The notes under the pieces: model-generated | The model's database searches: none | What the model was told of the DNA's origin: nothing | Seen by the model: only the letters and a program-made list of their open reading frames with translations | Shown: positions 20,880-30,366 of the stretch, in pieces | How the letters are laid out: each line of letters opens with the position of its first letter | Position numbering within the stretch: the first letter of the stretch is position 1 | Assembly (NCBI RefSeq): GCF_009389715.1 | Contig: NW_024068198.1 | Location: 124,001-188,000, forward strand | Direction of reading: 5' to 3' | Length of the DNA stretch: 64,000 nucleotides | DNA from: Phoenix dactylifera | Taxonomy: Eukaryota > Streptophyta > Magnoliopsida > Arecales > Arecaceae | Program-made: the position numbers and the translations under genes

Positions 20880-22319
20880 TCACCGGCGACGTTGCTCAAT
20901 AGCCCTAGCCGCTGCTTCTATAAATCCGTTTATTGAATCCAGTAGAGTTCTAAACTGATCTCCCTGAGATTGATGGAAGGCTGCCACTAGTGCTTCAAAC
21001 TCAAGACTTGCCCTTTCAATTTTTCCTCTAAGTTGGGCAACCACGGTGCCCACATTGCCTTCAGGGCTCGTCAACTCTTGAAGACCATCTGATATGATCT
21101 TCAATTTCTCCTGTAGCTCAATTGATCTTAAAGTTTGGATGGTACCCACATGAACCAATTCTGATGCTGTAGCTTCTACCTGAGCTTTGATTTCCTTCAA
21201 TTCTTGTAGGAGAGCTTCATGTGAGGTACGGATGGGGGCCAACTCAGCAGAGACTATCGATCTCATCTCTTCCCTCATCTGCTGGCATATCACAGATGCT
21301 AGGGTGTGCATCTGCTCATCTGATAAAGTGAATGGCCCACTGACTGGAGGAGGAGGCACTGAGGTGGATGGTCCAGCTGAGCTGGAAGGTATATCAGGAA
21401 AAGCCATGGGACTATGTGGAGGTGAGAGGTGGTCAGGCTCCTGATGTGGGATCTCGGGCTCTAAGGTTTGGGATTTTCTTTTAGGGACCTTAACCCAAGA
21501 CCCATCTTTCTTGTGAAACTCCATTCTATGCAATGTGCTCTCATTGTAGTAATCGGTGTTTCGTAAAGGTTTTGCCGGCTCATTTTCTGGAATTGGAACC
21601 TTGAAATGTTTGAACAGTAGGGTAAAGATCATCCCATATGGTATGCTAAACCTAGAATACCTATGACATGTGGAGATGTAGTTCAACATAAGTCTAGGGA
21701 GGTTTAGGAGAATCCCTAGCAAGATGTGGTGCATGATGGCTAAATCTCGCTCCGAAACGAAATCGAAGCGACCGGTTTTTGAAAACAAGACCCGGTTAAC
21801 AATGCTCAAAAGCAATCTCATCTCGACATTGAGTTCTTGGGAGTTAACTACGTCAAGAGGGCCGCAGTCCTCTCTTCCTAGAAGTAGGTTTAGGGCAATC
21901 TCCCTTTGGGGATGTGAGGTCGGAGCCTCACCGTATTTAGGGATTTGCAATACGCTAGATAGAATATCCTCATTGATTTCTATCAATATCCCTCGGACAT
22001 GTCCAGTGTACCTCGAGTCCCCTAAGGCCATATTGCTAAACATTTCTCTTACTAGGCCGGGATAGGTTGATGTGTTTAGGGTACATAGGTATTCCCAACC
22101 TTGGGCACGGAGTCTCTCTCCAATAGAGAACCCCTCACTCGCTAGAAACTGGAAATCTATGAACCTACCCGTGGTTACTGTGCAATTTGCACAGGAAAGG
22201 GTCACGGTTGGCGGAGCAACCGGAGGAGATGGCGCGGAGGGCTCTTCCTTCCGTTCCTCGTCGTCGTTTGCTACTCTAGGACGCCTCCCACCCGTTCGCC
22301 TAGCTCTCTTAGGTGCCAT
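20880..22319 (-). CDS. Env-like / additional ORF of the Sirevirus-type element
   Basis: Uninterrupted 479-residue ORF placed after pol, where sireviruses often carry an env-like or additional ORF of unproven role. The N-terminus is basic and Pro-rich (MAPKRARRTGGRRPR). Residues about 50-270 look like the 'putative plant transposon protein' domain (FIDFQFLASEGF, GYTGHVRG-like, PYGMIFTLLF segments), also found after pol in other plant retroelements. A Pro/Ser-rich linker follows, then a helical, coiled-coil-prone C-terminal part (about 340-479, rich in Gln, Glu and Leu). I see no signal peptide; one hydrophobic stretch around HHILLGILLNLPRLML is weak as a membrane segment. It is the only intact large ORF in an element whose gag and pol are broken. 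A short palindrome cluster lies about 160-235 bases upstream of its ATG. Confidence 0.8.
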   Translation of the reverse strand: MAPKRARRTGGRRPRVANDDEERKEEPSAPSPPVAPPTVTLSCANCTVTTGRFIDFQFLASEGFSIGERLRAQGWEYLCTLNTSTYPGLVREMFSNMALGDSRYTGHVRGILIEINEDILSSVLQIPKYGEAPTSHPQREIALNLLLGREDCGPLDVVNSQELNVEMRLLLSIVNRVLFSKTGRFDFVSERDLAIMHHILLGILLNLPRLMLNYISTCHRYSRFSIPYGMIFTLLFKHFKVPIPENEPAKPLRNTDYYNESTLHRMEFHKKDGSWVKVPKRKSQTLEPEIPHQEPDHLSPPHSPMAFPDIPSSSAGPSTSVPPPPVSGPFTLSDEQMHTLASVICQQMREEMRSIVSAELAPIRTSHEALLQELKEIKAQVEATASELVHVGTIQTLRSIELQEKLKIISDGLQELTSPEGNVGTVVAQLRGKIERASLEFEALVAAFHQSQGDQFRTLLDSINGFIEAAARAIEQRRR

Positions 22320-22477
22320 GGATTGGAAATCTTAGGGAAATGGGAAGATTTTGGTTCGATTTGTGGTGGAGAGAAAATGGAGGCTAGGGTTTTGTGTTTT
22401 CGTTGGGGACGAAAGAGGATAGCTCGGGTCGGCTCGAGCTGTTTCGACCTAATTTAAAAACTTTCGTTCGGTCCCCG

Positions 22478-22553
22478 AGACGTCTCCGCGACTAATGCGA
22501 GACGTCTCGCCGGGGGGACGTTTCTGTGATTTGCCAGAGACGTCTCCGGCACT
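22478..22553 (-). promoter_or_regulatory. Internal palindrome cluster upstream of the env-like ORF
   Basis: Four units of the LTR-type motif (three GAGACGTCTC cores and one decayed GGACGTTTC) lie between the end of pol and the env-like start codon. They match the motif repeated in the LTR U3. It could be a second promoter or enhancer for the env-like ORF; that is inference, since no strong TATA box follows. Confidence 0.5.
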
Positions 22554-22942
22554 GAAAAATTTCAGACTGATTTTTATCTTTCCCCAATTTATTTTATTCA
22601 ACCACAACAATCAACGTGATTTCTTTTGGTGAATATAGAGTGAGTTTGCTTGTGATCCTTCCCTTCAATAATACATCCTACAAAAGTTTTTATAATGATT
22701 TTTGAATTCATCAATATTGAAATGAGGAATGTTTGACCAAGTTTCGAATGCCTATGAAATAGGCTCTGAAAATATCTCCATGAAGAGTCCAAGGGAGGGT
22801 AACCATCCTCCGGAAAGTCAAACAATTCATCATCTAACTTTGATAGATTCATGTTTTCACTTATTAGATACTAGGTTTGCTATTTGTCACCTTGAAGTGG
22901 ATTATTAGTTTGAGTAGCAAGGCATTGCATTACAAGTTCAAT

Positions 22943-25900
22943 TTATTTGCTAGGATCATACAAGCACAAAGCATTCCTTAAAAAGTTGAACCTATCTTTA
23001 CTAAGGGGCTTTGTAAAGATATCGGCCAATTGATTTTCAGTACATACATACTCAATCATCACATCATTTTTCAGCACATGATCCCTTATAAAGTGATGCT
23101 AATCTCTATATGTTTTGATTTAGAGTGTTGGACAGGATTTTTTGTTAAATTAATTGCACTTGTATTATCACATCTAATTGGTATGTTGTCCATTTTGATA
23201 CCGAAGTCTTCAAGTTGTTGCTTAATCCAAAGAACTTGGGCACAACAGCTTCCAGCTGCAATGTACTCAGCCTCAGCTGTGGATAAGGCAACTGAATTCT
23301 GTTTCTTGCTAAACCAAGAAACCAAATTAGCACCCAAGAATTGACATGTGCCACTTGTGCTTTTTCTGTCGAGTTTGCACCCGGCAAAATCAGCATCGGA
23401 ATAAGCAATTAAATTTATGTCAGATTGTTTAGAATACCATAAGTCTACATTAGATGTCCTTACTAGATATCTGAAAATTCTTTTAACAGCTTGCAAGTGT
23501 GATTCCTTGGGACATGCTTGGTATCTAGCACACATGCAAACACTGAATAATATGTCTGGTCTACTAGCAGTAAGGTAAAGTAAAAAGCCTATCATACCTC
23601 TGTACAATTTGCAGTCTATACTTTTACCTTTTTCATCTTTGTCAAGCTTGCAACTTGAGCCCATGGGTGTGCTAATTTCCTTTGCATCCTTCATCTTGAA
23701 TTTTTCCAACATTTCCTTAATAAATTTGGACTGACTGATGAAGATGCCTTCCTCTGATTTTTTTATTTGTAGCCCAAGAAAGAAGTTGAGCTCACCCATC
23801 ATGCTCATTTCAAATTCTCCCTGCATAAGCTTGGCAAACTCTTGACAAAGACTATCATTAGTAGCACCAAAAATTATATTATCCACATAAATTTGCACAA
23901 GCAATAAGTTATTCCCTTTTCTTTTAATGAAGAGGGTTTTGTCTACATTTCCTCTCTTAAACTTATTTTCAATTAGGAAACTACTTAATCTTTCATACCA
24001 TGCCCTAGGGGCTTGCTTAAGTCCATACAATGCTTTATACAATTTATAAACATAATCTGGATGTAAGTGGTTTTCAAAACCTGGAGGTTGTCCTACATAA
24101 ACTTCCTCCATTATATAACCATTTAAAAAGGCACTTTTTACATCCATTTGATAGAGTTTGAAATCCATGAAGCATGCGTATGCCAAAAGTAGTCTAATAG
24201 CCTCTAACCTAGCAACAGGAGCAAAAGTTTCATCAAAATCTATTCCTTCCTCCTGATTATAGTCTTTGGCAACTAGTCTAGCTTTGTTTCTTATTACTAT
24301 TCCATCTTCATCTAGTTTATTTCTATATGCCCACTTGGTGCCTATAATTGAAACATTAGGAGGTCTTTTCATTAGAGTCCAAACTTGATTTCTTTCAAAT
24401 TGATTTAATTCCTCTTGCATAGCATTTATCCAATTTTCATCCTTTTCGGCTTCCTCTAGTGATTTGGGCTCTATTTGTGAAACGAATGCAAGATAATTAC
24501 TAGTATTTCTTAGAGAGGATCTTGTCCTTACCCCTTGTGAAGGATCACCAAAGATTAGATCCCTTGGATGACCATGTGCATACCTTCATTCCCTCGGAAG
24601 ATCTTGATTTCTTGCTTGGGGTTGATCTTCTTCATCTTGCTGAATCGTATCTTCCTTGACTTCATCCTCAAGTTGTTTGTCTTGTATGGAGAACTCCTTC
24701 ATTCTGTCTTCAAGTATACCTGCATCACTATCTTCTTCTTTTCTAGAAGAATCTCCATTAGCTTCATCAAAAACAACATGAATGGATTCTTCAACAATGA
24801 GAGTTCTTTTGTTGAAGACCCTGTATGCTCTACTAGATGAGGAATAACCTAAGAAGATCCCCTCATCTGATTTAGCACTAAATTTACTTAGATTGTCCTT
24901 TTCATTGTTTAAAATAAAGCAACGACAACCGAAAACATGAAAATAACATATATTTGGTTTCTTATTTTTTAGCAACTCATAAGGTGTTTTCTTTAAAATA
25001 GATCTGACTAATGCACGGTTTAAAATATGACATGCAATATTTATTGCTTCAGCCCAAAAATATTTTGGTAGATCCGATTCGCACAACATGGTACGAGTCA
25101 TATCTGCTAGTATGTGATTCTTCCTTTCTACCACCCCATTTTGTTGGGGTGTCCTAGGGGCCGAGAAATTGTGATTTATACCGTTTTCTTCACAAAATTT
25201 TTCAAAGTGCTGATTTTCAAACTCGGTACCATGATCACTCCTAATTGCTTTTAGTTTAAGATTAAGTTCATTCGAAATCCTATTATGAAACTTGATAAAA
25301 GCGGAAAAGGACTCATCTTTATGTGCAAGAAATGAAACCCATGTAAAACGTGAAAAATCATCAACAATCACAAGACCAAATTTCTTACCCCCTAGACTAG
25401 CAGTTCTAGTAGGTCCAAATAAATCCATGTGAATTAGTTCTAAGGGTTTTGATGTCGAGACTATGTTCTTAGACTTAAAGGAACTTCTTGTTTGTTTCCC
25501 TAGTTGACATGCAGCACAGATTTTGTTCTTTTCAAAGTCTATTTTTGGTAATCCTTTGACTAGATCTTTTGTAATCAATTTAGAAATTAAATCCATGCTA
25601 GCATGCCCTAACCTACGATGCCATAACCAGCTAGTCTCATTGACTTTGGCATCCATGGCTACAAGACATTGGCCATCCTTCATGGTGAGATCATCAAGAT
25701 CTACCATGTAAACATTTCCACGCCTATGTCCCGTAAGTATGATTTCATTGTCAATTGGACTACTAATTATGCATAGTGAAGATTCAAAAGACACTTTAAA
25801 GCCTTTGTCACAAAATTGACTTATACTTAATAAATTATGTTTTAATCCATTAACTAACAATACAATGTCAATAAATGAGGAGGGTGATATGGAGATTTTA

Positions 25901-26076
25901 CCAACGCCAATGATTTGACCTTTAGCATTGTCTCCAAATGTGACTACTCCTCCTTCTTTCGATTTCAAGGTGACGAAAAGGCTCTTGTCACCGGTCATAT
26001 GCCTTGAGCAACCACTATCAAGATACCATATTTTCTTTTTACTCCCGGCTGCAAGGCATACCTGCAAAATAATCAT
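22943..26076 (-). pseudogene. Broken copia pol (protease, integrase, RT, RNase H)
   Basis: Copia-type polyprotein relic. Protease: WYLDSGCSRHMTGD. Integrase: zinc-binding HRRLGHAS to ICAACQLGK, then catalytic residues in HMDLFGP, RSDHGTEF and QNGVVERKN. RT: from [10 protein letters not shown] through [11 protein letters not shown]. RNase [18 protein letters not shown] and [10 protein letters not shown]. Visible damage: an in-frame stop at 24586-24588 separates integrase from RT; the RT catalytic box reads YVDN, so the second catalytic Asp is lost; and a frame change near 23108 disrupts the last RNase H residues. The reading frame also differs from the upstream gag part at about 26075. The old pol stop lies at 22943-22945. 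These lesions make it inactive. Confidence 0.92.
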
Positions 26077-27868
26077 GTGAAACTCTTAGGTACCCAAGTT
26101 TTCTTGGGTCCTTCTTGGTTAGTGTAGTTGGTCCCCTTAGGCACCCACACTTTAGTTGTGTTTTTACCTTTTACAAATGTATTCTTGTTAGATTGAATCT
26201 TTCTTTGAATGCAAGAATAGGCTTTATGTCCACTTTTTCCACAATGAAAGCATGTAGGTTTTTCAGTTTTGGTATCTTTTGCTTTCACAAAAAAGTTCTT
26301 TAGATATTTTTATTGTTTGCTAGTTTTGTATCCTAATCCGGCTTTATTAAAAACAGCTCTTTGATTAGATAGAATAAGATTTAATTTTTCAGAACTAAGT
26401 GTAAATTTCTCCACAATTGGTTTGTACTTATGTACCTCATTTTTAAGAACCAAATTTTCTTTAGCCAATTCTTCCTTATCATTTTTAAGGGATTCGACAT
26501 TTTGCGTAAGTGAGGTATTACTATTGAGTAGGGATTTAACTTTTAGATTTAATTCCTTAATTAGTGTTTTTGCCGTTTCGTTTTCAATGCTAAGCTTTGA
26601 ATTTTTATTTTCTAGGTCAATGGTGTTAACATTTTCAACGCTCTCCTTCTCAATCAATAGGTTTTTAATGTCATCCTTTAGTTTTTGATTGGAGGCCTTT
26701 AATTCTTTATTCTTTGCTCCTAATATACTACAATCACTCATGAGCTCTTGGAAAGCTTCATATAATTCTTCTAAAGTAAAATTTGTGGTTGAGCTTTGAC
26801 ATACCTCATCGTCTTCGAATGCCATGAAGCACAAGTTGGCGGTCTCTTCCTTCTCTTCCTCGGAGGATGATGTGTCACTATCATCCCAAGTTGCTTTCAA
26901 CGCCTTCTTCTTCTTCTTTCCAAAGTGCTTCTTCTGTTGAGGGCATTCAGAACGGATGTGTCCCGGTCTCTTGCAATCATAACATATGATTGGGTCTCTT
27001 TCTTTTTTTTTTTTCTTTTCCCAATCATTTCTCCCTCCAAACTTCTTTCTTGGGAAGGGTTTCTTTCTTCTCATGAATTTCTTGAACTTCCTTACTATTA
27101 AGCCCAAGTCCTCATCTTCGCTTTCTTCTTCACTCTCACTACTTTCTTCTTCACAAACACTCGAAGTAGCCTTGAGTGCGATTGTCTTCTTCTTTGGCAA
27201 ATCTTCTTCATGTTGCTTCATTGTGAGCTCATGCGTCATCAATGAGCCCAATAGTTGTTCAAGTCCCAATGTGTTGAGGTCTTTAGCTTCTACGATCGCC
27301 GTGACCTTCGCTTCCCATGCTTTTGGCAAGAACCTGAGAATTTTACTCACAAGTTCTGGGTTAGTGTAAGATTTACCCAAATTCTTTAGACCATTTATTA
27401 TATCAGTGAAACGTGTGAACATGCATGAAATGGTTTCGTTGGGTTCCATCTTAAATAATTCATATTTGTGAACCAGAATGTTCACTTTAGATTCTTTGAC
27501 TTGATTGGTACCCTCATGGGTAACTTCAAGCCTATCCCATGTTTCCTTGGCGGAACTACATGTGAAGACTCTATTAAACTCATTCACATCTAGAGCACAA
27601 AATAATGAGTTCATGGCTCTAGCGTTGAGTTGAACCATCCTATTATCATTCTCACCCCAATCCTCCTCAGGTTTGGAACTTGAATGTCATTAACCATGTG
27701 AGATGGTTCGTGTGGTCCCTTGATTATAACCCTCCACAAGGCATAATCTTGTGCTTGAATAAAAATCATCATTCTAGTCTTCCAATAGGAATAATTTGTC
27801 CCATTGAAGAGTGGAGGTCTATTGGTTGCCTGCCCCTCAGCAGGAATATTGTTGAAGGGTGTTGCCAT
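26073..27868 (-). pseudogene. Broken copia gag with two zinc knuckles
   Basis: Starts MATPFNNIPAEGQ and has the plant copia gag N-terminus (PPLFNGTNYSYWKTRMM). A frame change near 27672-27676 separates it from the main part, which carries the capsid-like region (SAKETWDRLEVTHEGT, LVHKYELFKMEP), an acidic Ser/Glu stretch, a CCHC knuckle (CYDCKRPGHIRSEC) and a long coiled-coil region typical of Sirevirus Gag. An in-frame stop at 26310-26312 is followed in the same frame by a second CCHC knuckle (CFHCGKSGHKAYSC). A TGA at 26073-26075 ends this part, and pol continues in another frame. The last frame change might be an original expression strategy; the other two look like decay. Confidence 0.88.
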
Positions 27869-27919
27869 CTAGATCTTTGGCTAAGACGGTTAGGTCTTCA
27901 AGAAATATACAGAGCACCC

Positions 27920-27931
27920 GCTCTGATACCA
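27920..27931 (-). other. Primer-binding site (initiator tRNA-Met)
   Basis: TGGTATCAGAGC on the minus strand, two bases after the 5' LTR end, is complementary to the 3' part of initiator tRNA-Met. It is the standard copia primer site. Confidence 0.95.
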
Positions 27932-28616
27932 CTTGTTGCCCAGAGATGGTCACCCAAGAGGGGGGTGAATTGGGTGTTTTAAAACTTTTTGACTAATTAA
28001 AACAAAACACACAAGTGTATGTGCAAAGGTAAAACTAAAGTAGCAATCACAGTCAAATGCAAACACACAAAGATTTATAATGGTTCGGAGCTTCCACTGC
28101 TCCTACATCCACTCCCCAAACACCTTTGGGAATTTTCACTATAATCAGCGATTACAGTACGGTAGTTTTGCGAGTTCACTACCCAACTCGTTGTTTTACC
28201 CCGGGCTAACAACGAACCCTACAATCCCCCAATTTAACCTAGGCTTGGGACGCCTATCCCTTGTTCCAAGTCTCTTGACTGGAACAAGCACAATAAACAA
28301 AGGTTTTACAAAGATTTAAAAGCTCTTAATGAAGCGAATATAACAATGAGAAATAATAAAATCCGGAAGAACCCTTTTAGCCGTTGGAAGCGTGGGTAAT
28401 GGTGGTTCTTCCGATGTGGATCGCGTTGGCTTGAATGTGAGCTTTGAATGCCGAGTGGGAGTGAGTAGTTGAGCACGAAATCAGATGGGAAAGCTTGAAT
28501 GCACTTGATTTCTCCTCTTGAAAGCTCTAACTCCCTTGAACCTCTTTTTCTTTCTTCTCTCTTGAATGATCTTGTGTTGGGTTGGTGAGAAGTTGTTGGA
28601 AGGCACTTAAAAGCTC

Positions 28617-28630
28617 CCTTTTATAGCCCA
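28617..28630 (-). promoter_or_regulatory. LTR TATA box
   Basis: GGGCTATAAAAGGG on the minus strand, about 100 bases downstream of the palindrome array; the same sequence is at the matching place in the 3' LTR. This marks the U3/R promoter. Confidence 0.8.
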
Positions 28631-28720
28631 AAAAGCAATAAATCCGTTAGACACAAAAATATGACCGTTTGAAATTCAAATTTACCTGCAAAAGTGTGTC
28701 AGTCGCGTTCCAGGCGCTCC

Positions 28721-29250
28721 GGAGACGTCTCCGCTTCGACGCGAGACGTCTCGGCTGTATAAAATTTCTCTTGACGTTGTTTGGAGTCGACTCGGCACTT
28801 TTATGGGGACGACTCTGAAGAAGAACGACTTGAATGCTTGTTCTTCTGTTTTTCTGAGAGAGTCGGCTCGGTACTTTACGGGGACGTCTCGGGATGTTTG
28901 CGCTTTTTGCATGGGGACGACTCCGCGACGTCGGGGACGACTCCGTAGTTGTATCACCGAAAAACACGTCCTCTGGAATCCCCTGAGAGAGTCGACTCCG
29001 CGCTCTCTGAGGACGTCTCGGGAAGTCCGCTTTTTACTCGTGGGGACGACTCCGCGTCCTTCGGAGACGACTCGCGCGCATCCCTTGAAATCGGCCTTTC
29101 TGCCGCCTCTGAGAGAGTCGACTCCGCAGAGTCAGGAGTCGACTCCGACCCTGCGAGACGCCTCGCCAGGTGCCGGGGACGTCTCCAGACGTGCCAATTC
29201 TTCCTGTTCGTGCCAGAGACGTCTCTGGGACAAACCGGAGACGTCTCGGC
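28721..29250 (-). promoter_or_regulatory. Palindrome array in U3 of the 5' LTR
   Basis: About 17 units in 530 bases: seven GAGACGTCTC-type (ACGT core) and about ten GAGTCGACTC/GGGGACGACTC-type. Several are perfect 10-bp palindromes. GACGTC is the C-box core recognised by plant bZIP proteins, and GTCTC/GAGAC resembles the auxin-response core; either link is inference. It sits directly upstream of the TATA box, as an enhancer would. The many CpGs would be methylation targets. Confidence 0.75.
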
Positions 29251-29441
29251 TGTCCCTGATCTGTTTTCTTCATCTCAAAAATTCTTCAATAAATCCTTGA
29301 AAAATATGGGAACATGCCTAGACATTTCTTACCAATATTTTTAGATAAACACCTGAAATCCTCAAATAAATTGTTAATACACAGGGAATTATACTCTAGT
29401 GTTTTGTATTCATCAAAATCCATTAGGGGGTCAACAGATAG

Positions 29442-30366
29442 TTTTGGAAGTGATGCAGAAAGGTGAAGCCTTTTGCTTATCACCAACCTAGCCAAAAGAA
29501 AGCAGCACAGCAAGTCTCTTGTCTCAAGCTAATTGTAGCTTCTATCCTGTCCAAAGACTTTGATGGTATTAACTTGCAAATTTACATTATCTTCAGTAGC
29601 TTTGTGGATAAACCCTTGCATCTATTGTCACGAAATAGATAAGGTGATCCATGAGTCTAGGTAACTGCCAGACCTTATTATCAAATTGCTAAATCCTACC
29701 GTGACAAACATAAAAATAAGGGCAAATACCTCAAATATCTTTTGGCAAGAACAACTTATAGTAACTGAGAGTATGTTGGATTTTATTCTTCCTTTTGTTG
29801 GCATTTTAGCCCCTGAAAATTTCCATCTATTAGTATAAAAAAAGTACAAGATTCTGAAGATTTAGAAGTAGCATTTTAGTGCAAGTAGCAAAATTTCCTC
29901 AGAAACAACACATTAAGCGCAAACTCTCTCTTCTGATGACCATGTAATGCTCGTCAATCTTAGCGCGCAGAGGCGCCCTTGTTTAAGCTCTCTATGATGT
30001 GTCATGATTACCCGCAAGAAATAAATGGAATGAACAAGATACTGCTGAATTCATGAGCAAAGTATACACCTGTGCATTAGCTTTCAGAGGTCAGAGTGGG
30101 CATAATCTCTTTGATACTTATGGATTGAGAACAGGAAGAGGTATAACATGCTTGAATTTTTATTACAATGGATAGGCATAATTGGTGTGTTATAGCAGTC
30201 TATCACATGCTGATGATTCAAAATTGCGCACATAACTTATTATTCAAAAAATGCTTCCTTATTTACAACTCACAAACAATTTCAGCTCAAATAATGTGGA
30301 TCACATTTCTTCATTTATGATGCACACAAGTGATACCATCTCAATGTGCTGATCAGGGGCAAGTCT
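29442..30366. other. Intergenic flank of the Sirevirus-type element
   Basis: Host DNA after the target duplication. AT-rich, no recognised gene. It may be downstream sequence of the possible minus-strand gene that follows. Confidence 0.4.

Larger units (their letters stand above)
18413..29436 (-). mobile_element. Ty1/copia Sirevirus-type (SIRE/Maximus) LTR retrotransposon
   Basis: Complete 11,024-bp element read on the minus strand. LTRs lie at 18413-19900 (3') and 27934-29436 (5'), each running TGTTGA to CAACA on the coding strand. The target duplication GATAG flanks it at 18408-18412 and 29437-29441. An initiator-tRNA-Met primer site follows the 5' LTR, and a polypurine tract abuts the 3' LTR with several extra copies before it. 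Gene order is gag, protease, integrase, RT, RNase H, which is copia order, followed by a long env-like ORF, a Sirevirus trait. The LTRs differ at roughly twenty-odd positions by eye (about 1.5%), many of them C/T or G/A, plus a ~14-bp indel, so insertion is recent. gag and pol carry several inactivating lesions, so it is not autonomous now. Confidence 0.95.
27934..29436 (-). repeat. 5' LTR of the Sirevirus-type element
   Basis: 1,503 bp. On the minus strand U3 begins TGTTGACCCC at 29436, then comes the palindrome array (29250-28721), the TATA box, R/U5, and the CAACA end at 27934. It is about 15 bp longer than the other LTR because of a local CTTGTTCCAAG-type duplication near 28259-28280. Confidence 0.95.

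Noticed and set aside
28803-29344. Open frames of 131-165 codons in the Sirevirus LTRs (also 19294-19799 and 19111-19431)
   Set aside because: They exist because the palindrome array lacks stops in several frames on both strands; no domain, and they lie in U3 upstream of the TATA box.
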